This document shows, one piece after another, positions 27,627 through 34,618 of a stretch of DNA of 46,867 nt (position 1 is its first letter; each line of letters begins with the position of its first letter). The translations under genes and the position numbers were made by a program. The notes below the pieces were generated by a model, which saw only the letters and a program-made list of their open reading frames with translations, was not told where the DNA came from and searched no databases. Where the stretch lies: assembly GCA_028871525.1 (NCBI GenBank), contig JAGWMX010000009.1:1-46867 (forward strand), written 5' to 3'. The stretch comes from Gammaproteobacteria bacterium (GTDB lineage: Bacteria; Pseudomonadota; Gammaproteobacteria; Nevskiales; Nevskiaceae).

Positions 27627-29726
27627 ATGATCCGGCCGCGCCTGAGCGTCCGCCAGCGGCTGCTGGGCCTGGTCCTGGCCCTGCTGGCGATTTTCGCCGG
27701 CATCAGCCTGCTGCTCGGCAACCTGGTGATCGGCAATCTCAACGATCAGCGCGCTATCCAGGAGCAGTATCGGCGGTTTGACGTGATTCAAACTGTTGCA
27801 CAAGACCTGCTGGTTTACCGCCAAGAAGGCGGCAAATGGAATCTTGCCATGATGCGGGAAGCTCCACCGGCTGAGGTACAGCGAGCGCGGGCGGGACTGG
27901 ATCGCGCCAGGCACACGCTGGATGAACAGTTACTGCGGCTGAAAGCGTTCGATCCGGCCGTGGTCAGGGTCGTCGACGCTGCTTTGCAGGGCCTGGACGT
28001 CAATGCCAAGAGCGCCGTCGAGGCCACCCTTCAACAAGATACCAAAACGCTTGCCGCCCTTATTCGCGACATCCAGGCACGTTTCGATCGGATCAGCGAC
28101 TCGCTGGGTGACGCCATCGCTCGCCAACAGACGGTATCAGACACCATTCTGCAGCGCAGCGCGCAGCGGGCCGAAACCGCGGTAACAGAGGCCGGGATGG
28201 CGATCGCGTTGGGCAGCGCGTTGGGCCTGATGCTGCTGCTGATGGTGCTGCGCTCGATCCTGCGGCCGCTGCGGACGCTGACCGCGGCCATCCGTCAGGT
28301 CAACGCCGGGCAGACGGTGATCGATCTGCCGCAGGTGACGGCGGACGAGTTCGGCGAAACCGCGCTGGCGCTGCATCAGTTCCGCGACCACGCCGAGAAG
28401 CTGCAGCGGCTGGCCTACGAGGATCCGCTGACCGGGCTCGGCAACCGCGCGCGGCTGGAACAGCGGCTGCGGGCCACGATCGCCACGCACGGCGACCGCC
28501 GGCAGTGCTTCGCGCTGCTGTATCTGGACCTGGACAACTTCCGCGCCGTCAACGACCGCTTGGGCTACCGCGCCGGCGACCGCTACCTGGTCGAGGCGGT
28601 GACGCGCATGCGCCGTTTCGCGCCCGACGACGCGCTGCTGTGCCGGTTCAGCGGCGACAAGTTCGTGGCGGTGGTCGAGGAGCTGCCGCCGGCAGCGGCC
28701 GAACACCTGCAGCGGATCGCCGACGCCGTGCTGCGCGGCCTGGCCGAACCGTATCCGGTCGGCGCCGAGCTGCTGAACATGTCGGTTTCGATCGGCGTCG
28801 CGCTGTATCCGGACGACGGCGGCAGCGTCGAGCAGTTGATCAGTAGCGCCGAGGCCGCGGTCTATGCCGCCAAGCAGAGCGGGCGCAACAACGTGCGCTT
28901 CGCCTCCGGCAGCCTGACCGCCGCGCTGCGGCAGGAACTGGCGCTGGCCGGCGAGATCCGCGCCGGCCTGCAGCGCGGCGAATTCGAGCCGTTCTACCAG
29001 CCGATCGTCGACGTCGCCGTGCACCGCGTCGCCGGCGCCGAGGCGCTGCTGCGCTGGCGGCATCCGCAGCGCGGCCTGCTGCTGCCCGACGCCTTCATCG
29101 CCGCGGCGGAGAACCAGGGTCTGATCGCCGAACTCGGCGAACACATCCTGCGCAGCGCCCACGCCCAGGTGCGGCGCTGGCGGCTGCTGCGCCGCGCCTG
29201 GTGCGTCGGGGTCAACCTGTCGGCGCGGCAGTTGCAGCAGGCGCGGATCCTGCCGCCGCTGCAGGAGCTGCAGCGGCAGGACGCCGCGGCCAGCGCCGCG
29301 CTCGACCTGGAGCTGACCGAGAGCGTGCTGTTCGACAGCTCCGAGGTCACGCGCCGCACGCTGGAGGCGATCAAACGCCTGGGCTACCGGCTCGGCATCG
29401 ACGACTTCGGCACCGGCTATTCGTCGTTTTCGATGCTGCAGCAGTTTCCGATCGACAAGATCAAGATCGACCGGCAGTTCGTCGTCACCATGGAGCGCTC
29501 GCGCGCGGCGCAGGCGATCGTCTCGGCGATGCTGACGCTGGCCGCCAGCCTCGGGCTGGAGGTGGTGGCCGAAGGCGTCGAGACCTCCGCGCAGTCGCTG
29601 CGCCTGCAGACCCAGGGCTGCCGGCTGCAGCAGGGGTTTTTCTTTTCGCGCGCGATGCCGGCCGGGGAGTTCGAGCGCTGGACCGCCGTCTTCGAAGGCG
29701 GGTCCGAGCCGGTCGACGACGCCTGA
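27627..29726 (+). CDS. Membrane-bound GGDEF-EAL protein, probable c-di-GMP phosphodiesterase with degenerate GGDEF
   Basis: A 699-residue signalling protein. One N-terminal membrane helix (residues ~10-33), a ~160-residue periplasmic helical sensor region, a second membrane helix (~190-210), a HAMP domain, then GGDEF and EAL domains. The GGDEF site reads SGDKF (residues 342-346), so the cyclase is probably inactive. The EAL domain is intact: EALLRWRHP (Glu472), NLSARQL, ELTES, DDFGTGYSS (~592), IKIDRQFV and EGVET. The prediction is c-di-GMP hydrolysis, perhaps with GTP sensing by the GGDEF domain. The DNA for the sensor region (about 27780-28190) is visibly less GC-rich than the enzyme domains. 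ATG 27627 gives the compact N terminus. Confidence 0.9.
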   Translation: MIRPRLSVRQRLLGLVLALLAIFAGISLLLGNLVIGNLNDQRAIQEQYRRFDVIQTVAQDLLVYRQEGGKWNLAMMREAPPAEVQRARAGLDRARHTLDEQLLRLKAFDPAVVRVVDAALQGLDVNAKSAVEATLQQDTKTLAALIRDIQARFDRISDSLGDAIARQQTVSDTILQRSAQRAETAVTEAGMAIALGSALGLMLLLMVLRSILRPLRTLTAAIRQVNAGQTVIDLPQVTADEFGETALALHQFRDHAEKLQRLAYEDPLTGLGNRARLEQRLRATIATHGDRRQCFALLYLDLDNFRAVNDRLGYRAGDRYLVEAVTRMRRFAPDDALLCRFSGDKFVAVVEELPPAAAEHLQRIADAVLRGLAEPYPVGAELLNMSVSIGVALYPDDGGSVEQLISSAEAAVYAAKQSGRNNVRFASGSLTAALRQELALAGEIRAGLQRGEFEPFYQPIVDVAVHRVAGAEALLRWRHPQRGLLLPDAFIAAAENQGLIAELGEHILRSAHAQVRRWRLLRRAWCVGVNLSARQLQQARILPPLQELQRQDAAASAALDLELTESVLFDSSEVTRRTLEAIKRLGYRLGIDDFGTGYSSFSMLQQFPIDKIKIDRQFVVTMERSRAAQAIVSAMLTLAASLGLEVVAEGVETSAQSLRLQTQGCRLQQGFFFSRAMPAGEFERWTAVFEGGSEPVDDA

Positions 29727-29750
29727 GGACGGCTGCCGGCCGGCGCCGCG

Positions 29751-30638
29751 TCAGTCGCCGTGTTCCGCCAGCCAGCTGCGCGCGGCTTCGGCCACCAGCG
29801 GCTCGCGATCGCCGCCGGCGCGCCGCCACAGTTCCGCCGCCGCCGCGGGCGCCATCTGCGCCAGCGCCGCGTAGGCCGCCAGCCGCGTGCGCCGGCACGG
29901 GTGGGTGCGGCTCAGGCCGTCCAGCAGCTCGCGGGTGTTGCCGTCGCCGGCGAGGCCGGCCAGACGCAGCATCGACACCCGCCGCGAGGCGTCGTCATCC
30001 GCCGGGTAGTCGAGCAGGCATTTGCGCTCGAGGTCGAAGAACAACTGGTCGCGCAGCCGCACCTCGGGTCCGGCCACCATCAGGTTCAGGCTGATGCTGA
30101 AGTCTTCCGGCGGATACTGCACGTGCAGGTCCTGGCTGGCGCGGTACAGCATCACCATGCCGCTGCGGAAATGCACCGTCTCCAGGAAGCGCATCTGCAC
30201 CGGCTCGCCGGGGTGGCCCGCCAGCGCGGCGAAGTCGTAGTCGTAGATGTCGGTGCGGTAGCCGGGGCCGAAGTGGTTGACGGTGAGGAAATCGTAGTTG
30301 TGATCGTGCGCGATGTGGTACGAAAAGCGGTCCTGGTAGATGCGGCCGGCGGAGATGTCGGCGTTCGACGGCCACAGGTTGGCGCGCACGTAGAAGCCTT
30401 CGCCGGCGCCGAGAAAGATCGACTGCGCCGAGGGGCTGACTTCGCCGGTGAACAGGTTTTCCACCAGCGCGTTGAGCCGACGCGCCACCAGTCCGCGGTC
30501 GTTGGCCAGCGCGCGCAGCCGCGGCGCGGCGCCGAGCAGGCTGTCGCGGTCCCGCAGATCGACCTCGCGGTTGACGAAATCGATGAACTCGTCCAGGCCG
30601 ACGACGTCGTCGCGATCGACCGCCAGCGTGACCGCCAT
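29751..30638 (-). CDS. Cupin-like protein with C-terminal HEAT-like repeats, putative non-haem iron oxygenase
   Basis: A 295-residue soluble protein without a signal peptide. The N-terminal helical part (1-70) leads into a beta-rich core with FLGAGEGFYVRANLWP (76-90), then a histidine cluster in YHIAHDHNYDFLTVNHFGPG (His108, His111, Asp112, His113, His122). Next comes DIYDYD, and SGMVMLYRASQDLHVQYPPE (159-178) with His172 followed by SISLNL. This order resembles the two metal-binding cupin motifs (HxH..., then H...N). Residues ~217-293 form HEAT/Armadillo-like helical repeats. The ATG is 2 bp after the stop of the upstream paralogue, so the pair is translationally coupled. A metal-dependent oxygenase role is inference; I recognise no named family. 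Confidence 0.65.
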   Translation of the reverse strand: MAVTLAVDRDDVVGLDEFIDFVNREVDLRDRDSLLGAAPRLRALANDRGLVARRLNALVENLFTGEVSPSAQSIFLGAGEGFYVRANLWPSNADISAGRIYQDRFSYHIAHDHNYDFLTVNHFGPGYRTDIYDYDFAALAGHPGEPVQMRFLETVHFRSGMVMLYRASQDLHVQYPPEDFSISLNLMVAGPEVRLRDQLFFDLERKCLLDYPADDDASRRVSMLRLAGLAGDGNTRELLDGLSRTHPCRRTRLAAYAALAQMAPAAAAELWRRAGGDREPLVAEAARSWLAEHGD

Positions 30639-30640
30639 CG

Positions 30641-31492
30641 TCAGCCCGGCTGCCGCAGCGCCTGCAGGCTGCGCTGCGCCGCCTTGCGCAGGTGCGGGTG
30701 CGGGTCGCCGTCGGCGGCGCGCTGCAGCCGCTCCAGCGCCGCGCTGCGGTTGACCCGCGCCAGGTTCTGGATCGCCGCCCAGCGCACCGCGTGGTGGGCG
30801 TGGCCGCTCAAAAAACTCAGCGGCTGCGCCGAAGACGGCTGCGCCAGCCGGCCCAGCACGTGGGCGGCCACCCGCAACTGGGTGAAGTTCAGCGCGGCGT
30901 CGTTGGCCTGCCAGGCGTAGCGCGTGTCGCGCTTGAACAGCCATTCCAGCGGCCGGATGGCGGCGCTGGTGAACTTGAGAACCGGCAGCGGCCGCGCCGG
31001 CGGCTTGAAGTCGTAGACGTACTGCTCGCCGCGCAGCAGCAGCAGGCCGCCGGGCCCGGTGCAGCCGGCGCCGGCCGGCGTCAGGCGCTGGCCCGGATCG
31101 AACACCTCGTTGCGGTGGTCCGGCGGCAGCTGGTACAGGTCGTAGCGCAGGCTGTCCGCGCCCAGCGGCGCGAACATGCCGTGAAACGGCGTGCTGTGCA
31201 GGTACTGCCGCGGCTGCTCGAACAGCCAGATCGCCAGCGCCCAGCCGCGGCCGCGGTGGGCGATCAACTGGTTCAACTGCCAGTCGCCGAAGTGGCCGGG
31301 ATCCAGGCACAGCCGTTCCAGCTCGCGGTTCAGGTACGCGGCGGCCCAGCCGCTATGCGCCAGCGCGCAGAACTCGTCGCCCAGCGCCCAGAAGCTCTGC
31401 GGCCGCTCGCGGTCGTAGCGGCCGCAGACCTGCTCGACGAAAATGTCCAGTGCATCGGGCGCGGCCGGCCGGCGGTCATCCATCGGGACCAT
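30641..31492 (-). CDS. HEAT-repeat protein, paralogue of the downstream cupin-like protein, histidine cluster lost
   Basis: A 283-residue cytoplasmic protein of no recognised family. Residues 1-90 are helical. The middle has FHGMFAPLGADSLRYDLYQL, RNEVFDPGQ and ALNFTQLRVAAHVLGRLA, which line up in order with GYRTDIYDYD and RRVSMLRLAGLAG of the downstream protein. The C terminus (225-283) is HEAT-like (SGHAHHAVRWAAIQNLARVN, DGDPHPHLRKAAQRSL). The metal-site-like HxxHDH run of the partner is absent, so this looks like a non-catalytic or substrate-binding subunit. Start codons at 31492 and 31483 are both possible. It follows the small peptide gene by 195 bp that contain two hairpins. Confidence 0.6.
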   Translation of the reverse strand: MVPMDDRRPAAPDALDIFVEQVCGRYDRERPQSFWALGDEFCALAHSGWAAAYLNRELERLCLDPGHFGDWQLNQLIAHRGRGWALAIWLFEQPRQYLHSTPFHGMFAPLGADSLRYDLYQLPPDHRNEVFDPGQRLTPAGAGCTGPGGLLLLRGEQYVYDFKPPARPLPVLKFTSAAIRPLEWLFKRDTRYAWQANDAALNFTQLRVAAHVLGRLAQPSSAQPLSFLSGHAHHAVRWAAIQNLARVNRSAALERLQRAADGDPHPHLRKAAQRSLQALRQPG

Positions 31493-31568
31493 CCATCGAT
31501 ACAGGGGCCATCGGTACAGGGAAACCTCAAAGGAGTCGCCGGCATCATGCGCGCACGGTGCCGACGCG

Positions 31569-31604
31569 ACAAGCCCCCGCGGCCCGACGGCGGCGGGGGC
31601 TTGT
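31569..31604 (-). terminator. Perfect 12-bp hairpin between peptide gene and HEAT genes
   Basis: ACAAGCCCCCGC at 31569-31580 pairs perfectly with GCGGGGGCTTGT at 31593-31604 (12-nt loop). It lies in the transcript downstream of the 51-aa peptide gene and upstream of the two HEAT-protein genes. There is no U-run after it in the minus direction, so it is more likely a partial attenuator or an mRNA-stabilising/processing stem than a full terminator. Confidence 0.6.
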
Positions 31605-31644
31605 GGCCAAGCCGGTTAAGCGATGCCGATCAAGTCAAAGTCAA

Positions 31645-31670
31645 GTCAAAGCGGCCGCAGCCGCTTTGAC
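31645..31670 (-). terminator. Perfect 10-bp hairpin just after the peptide gene
   Basis: GTCAAAGCGG at 31645-31654 pairs exactly with CCGCTTTGAC at 31661-31670 (6-nt loop), 18 bp after the peptide stop codon. In the minus direction it is followed by a moderately T-rich TTGACTTTGACTT stretch. It could act as a weak terminator that keeps peptide mRNA above that of the downstream genes. Confidence 0.55.
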
Positions 31671-31687
31671 ATCACTCCAGCCGGCGC

Positions 31688-31843
31688 TCAGAGCGCCGGT
31701 TCGGGCAAACGGTAGAAATACGCGCTGAAGTAAGCCGCCTGGTTTTCCTGCGCACTGCAGGTTTCGGTGGCGCCGACGCCGGCCACATCGTACTCCAGGT
31801 CACAGACTTCCAGCGCGCCGTTATCGATCATTTGCCGTTGCAT
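31688..31843 (-). CDS. 51-aa peptide, candidate precursor of a modified peptide
   Basis: A small gene too short for usual gene callers. The peptide starts MQRQMIDNGALEVCDLEYDV, has two cysteines (Cys14, Cys29), an acidic N-terminal half and an aromatic C-terminal segment AAYFSAYFYRLPEPAL rich in Tyr/Phe. A clear GGAG ribosome site lies 10 bp before the ATG (GGAGACCCAACCC then ATG). It has no signal peptide or membrane segment. It lies first in a minus-strand set with the two HEAT/cupin-like genes, separated by two hairpins, and behind an AT-rich promoter-like segment. This leader/core-like layout fits a RiPP precursor, but no homologue is recognised and the modification is unknown. Alternatives are a regulatory leader peptide or a small protein subunit. 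Confidence 0.6.
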   Translation of the reverse strand: MQRQMIDNGALEVCDLEYDVAGVGATETCSAQENQAAYFSAYFYRLPEPAL

Positions 31844-31860
31844 GGGTTGGGTCTCCAAAA

Positions 31861-32020
31861 AAGCCTGAATGATAGGGGGTATTTATAGACTACAGGCCGC
31901 CGGCATCCGCTGTAAAGGAGTATAATGAAACACGTAATGTAATGTTTTACCTTAGTTTTTTTTTGTAATTCTATAAATTGTAAGCTGAAACTTTATTTAC
32001 GCGATAAAATCGGCTCCCGC
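31861..32020 (-). promoter_or_regulatory. AT-rich divergent regulatory region (peptide operon / hemF)
   Basis: Between the peptide start and hemF the composition drops sharply; 31921-31980 holds only 12 G or C in 60 bases in a genome that is otherwise very GC-rich. On the minus strand a TATACT -10-like hexamer (31924-31919) has a weak AAAACA 18 bp upstream, which would give a ~65-nt leader before the peptide. Runs of T/A (e.g. 31955-31964) suggest curved DNA or nucleoid-protein binding. hemF on the plus strand must also use this region. Confidence 0.5.
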
Positions 32021-32104
32021 AGAATTTATCGGCCGGCGCCACGCGCAGCGCTCGGCGGCCGCCGCAGGTGCGCCGCGCCGGCCGCTGCGCCTAGACTGGC
32101 GGCC

Positions 32105-33040
32105 ATGCAGCAGGACATTGATGCGGCGGCGGTCGAACGCTATCTGCGCGCACTGCAGCAGCGGCTGTGCGGCGCCCTGGAAACCTTCGAGGAAACCTTC
32201 GAGCCGCAGCGGCGTTTCGCGGCCGACCTCTGGCGCCGCGCCGAAGGCGGCGGTGGCGAGACCCGGGTGCTGGCCGACGGCCGGGTGTTCGAGCAGGCCG
32301 GCGTGGCGTTTTCGCGGGTCAGCGGCGAGCGGCTGCCGGCCGCGGCCAGCGCGCAGCGGCCGCAGCTCGCCGGCCGCCGCTGGACCGCGATGGGCGTGTC
32401 GCTGGTGGTCCATCCGCGCAATCCGTACCTGCCGACCAGCCACTGCAACCTGCGTTTTTTCGTCGCCGGGGCCCCCGGCGAGCCGCCGCGGTGGTGGTTC
32501 GGCGGCGGCTTCGATCTGACGCCGTTTTATCCGTTCGACGACGACTGCCGTCACTGGCACCAGGTCGCGCTGCAGGCCTGCGCGCCGTTCGGCGAGTCGC
32601 TCTACCCGCGGCTCAAGCGCTGGTGCGACGACTACTTCTTCCTGCCGCACCGCGGCGAGGCACGCGGCATCGGCGGATTGTTTTTCGACGACTGGACCGA
32701 AGGTGGCTTCGACTCCGCCTTCGCGCTGGCGCGCAGCGTCGGCGATCACTTTCTGCCGGCCTATCTGCCGATCGTCGAGCGCCGCAAGGACACGCCGTAC
32801 GGCGCGCGCGAGCGCGACTGGCAGTTGTACCGGCGCGGGCGCTACGTCGAGTTCAACCTGGTGTGGGACCGCGGCACGTTGTTTGGGCTGCAGTCCGGCG
32901 GGCGCACCGAATCGATCCTGATGTCGATGCCGCCGCTGGCGGCTTGGCGCTACGGCCAGCCGCCCGCCGCCGGCCCGGCCGAGGCCAAACTGCGCGACTA
33001 CTTGTGCCCACGCGATTGGGTGAGGGGCTGCGCTTCGTGA
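32105..33040 (+). CDS. hemF: Coproporphyrinogen III oxidase, oxygen-dependent
   Basis: Converts coproporphyrinogen III to protoporphyrinogen IX using O2. The 311-residue product (E. coli 299) has [75 protein letters not shown] and [20 protein letters not shown], all family blocks with the conserved His and Arg/Asp active-site residues. The extreme C terminus (last residues RGCAS) and its stop codon lie inside a dispersed repeat copy that starts at 33027. ATG 32105 follows the AT-rich region shared with the divergent peptide gene. Confidence 0.95.
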   Translation: MQQDIDAAAVERYLRALQQRLCGALETFEETFEPQRRFAADLWRRAEGGGGETRVLADGRVFEQAGVAFSRVSGERLPAAASAQRPQLAGRRWTAMGVSLVVHPRNPYLPTSHCNLRFFVAGAPGEPPRWWFGGGFDLTPFYPFDDDCRHWHQVALQACAPFGESLYPRLKRWCDDYFFLPHRGEARGIGGLFFDDWTEGGFDSAFALARSVGDHFLPAYLPIVERRKDTPYGARERDWQLYRRGRYVEFNLVWDRGTLFGLQSGGRTESILMSMPPLAAWRYGQPPAAGPAEAKLRDYLCPRDWVRGCAS

Positions 33041-33146
33041 CCGCCGGTCACGGCAGCCCCGAACGCCCGGCCCAGGATGGCCGGGCCGGGCTTGGGTCGA
33101 AGCTGCCGGCGTCGCGCCAGGGATGGCCGGCACGCAGGACATACAA
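33027..33146 (+). repeat. Dispersed structured intergenic repeat, copy C
   Basis: It starts inside the last codons of hemF and has the stem CGTGACC/GGTCACG (33036-33042 with 33046-33052, loop GCC). The CCGAACGCCCGGCC block, the GGATGGCCGGGCC palindrome and GCGCCAGGGATGGC follow, ending GGACATACAAGGAG. The first 36 bp recur exactly 123 bp downstream as the start of copy D. Confidence 0.7.
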
Positions 33147-33149
33147 GGA

Positions 33150-33443
33150 GCTGCGCTTCGTGACCGCCGGTCACGGCAGCCCCGACGAATTCGCCGGGAG
33201 CGAATTCGAGCGAGCGGCCGCGAGTCCATGGGATGCGGCTCACGGACGAGCCGCACAACGCCCGGCCAAGGGTGAAGCCCTGCGCGTTGCGAGCGCCGCT
33301 CGCTGCAGGGCTGAACGGGCACGCCATGGATGGCGTACCCCGGCTTGCCGGCGGCGCAAGGATTGCGCAGCCGAGCAAGGCCGGGCCGGGCGATCCGCAG
33401 GCCACCGCAGCCGCGCCAAGGATGGCAAAGGCGAAACATACAG
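33150..33443 (+). repeat. Dispersed structured intergenic repeat, copy D (expanded)
   Basis: It begins with the same 36 bp as copy C (stem CGTGACC/GGTCACG) and ends with GCCAAGGATGGC and GCGAAACATACAG, but the middle is expanded to nearly 300 bp. The expansion carries further stem-forming pieces, such as GAATTCGCC...GCGAATTC near 33188 and GCCCTGC...GCAGGGC near 33276. The remaining DNA to oxyR (33444-33670) shows no gene or clear element. Confidence 0.6.
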
Positions 33444-33670
33444 ACCGCTAATGTCCGGAGCATCATTAGCTGCGCGACATCCTTGGCGCACACCGACGGA
33501 CACGTTGGCCCGCGTCCGCCGGCACTGCTGCGCATTCGCCGCCCGGGCGACGATTCAGCGCCGAGTCTAACCCAATTGCCGCAACGATTGGAGACCCCGC
33601 CGGCCGGCGCCGGCGAGGCCTGCGCTGCGGCCGCGTCAATGCGCTGCGGATGACGGTGCATAATGGCTGG

Positions 33671-34612
33671 ATGACGCTGACCGAGCTGCGCTACCTGGTC
33701 AACCTCGACAAGGAGCGGCATTTTTCGCGTGCCGCCGAGCGTTCGTTCGTGTCGCAGCCGACGCTGTCGGTGGCGCTGAAGAAGCTCGAACAGGAACTCG
33801 AGGTGGTGCTGTTCGAGCGCATCCGCGGCGAAGCGCGGCCGACTCCGGCCGGCGAGCGCATCATCGCCCAGGCCCGGCGGGTGTTGACCGAGGCCCGGCG
33901 CATCGAGGACATCGCCCGCGAGGGGCGCGACGAGCTGATCGGGCCATTGCGGCTCGGCGCGATCTACACCGTCGGTCCGTATCTGCTGCCGTCGCTGGTG
34001 CCGGCGCTGCGCGCGCGCGCGCCGCAGATGCCGCTGGTGATCGAGGAAAACTTCACCGCCATCCTGCTCGAGCAGCTGCGCGACAACGAGCTCGACGCCG
34101 CAGTGCTGGCGCTGCCGGTGGACCTGCAGGGACTGGCGAGCTGGTCGCTGTACGACGAGGATTTCGTCTGCCTGCTGCCGCCGGGACATCGCTGGAGCCG
34201 GGTCGGACAGATTCCGGCACGCCGGCTGGCCGAGGAACATCTGCTGCTGCTCGGCCCCGGTCACTGCTTCCGCGAGCAGGTCATCGCCGCCTGCCCGAAA
34301 TGCGTCGAGGGCGATTCCGGTCTGCGTCCCCACACCGGCAGCTCGCTGGAGACCATCCGCTACATGGTCGCCAGCGGTCTGGGTGTCACCGTGCTGCCGC
34401 GCGGTTCGCTGGAGAACCGCCCGACGGAGCCGGAGCCGCTGGCCTGGGTGCCGTTCGCGCCGCCGGCGCCGAACCGGCGCATCGCGCTGCTGTGGCGGCG
34501 GACCTTCCCGCGTCTGGCGGCGATCCGCACGCTGCGCGAGGCGATCATCGGCTGCGGCCTGCGCGGCGTGCAGTGGCTCGAAGCCGAACCGCCGGCGGCG
34601 GCCGGCGCGTAA
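33671..34612 (+). CDS. oxyR: Hydrogen peroxide-sensing LysR-type regulator OxyR
   Basis: Transcription factor activated by a disulfide between two cysteines. From ATG 33671 the protein has 313 aa. It starts MTLTELRYLVNLDKERHFSRAAE with the LysR helix-turn-helix (AAERSFVSQPTLSVALKKLE), and the redox pair falls at Cys199 and Cys208 in GPGHCFREQVIAACP, the exact E. coli positions. An upstream in-frame ATG at 33650 would add seven residues not seen in OxyR. No catalase or peroxiredoxin gene is next to it; the EI24-type membrane protein gene follows after 6 bp and is probably in the same transcript. Confidence 0.94.
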   Translation: MTLTELRYLVNLDKERHFSRAAERSFVSQPTLSVALKKLEQELEVVLFERIRGEARPTPAGERIIAQARRVLTEARRIEDIAREGRDELIGPLRLGAIYTVGPYLLPSLVPALRARAPQMPLVIEENFTAILLEQLRDNELDAAVLALPVDLQGLASWSLYDEDFVCLLPPGHRWSRVGQIPARRLAEEHLLLLGPGHCFREQVIAACPKCVEGDSGLRPHTGSSLETIRYMVASGLGVTVLPRGSLENRPTEPEPLAWVPFAPPAPNRRIALLWRRTFPRLAAIRTLREAIIGCGLRGVQWLEAEPPAAAGA

Positions 34613-34618
34613 GCCCCG

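Noticed and set aside
31912-31938. AAGGAG followed by ATG on the plus strand in the AT-rich region, coding for MKHVM
   Set aside because: Five codons then a stop, with spacing too short; likely chance in AT-rich DNA, though the AGTATA on the other strand may be a real -10 element.
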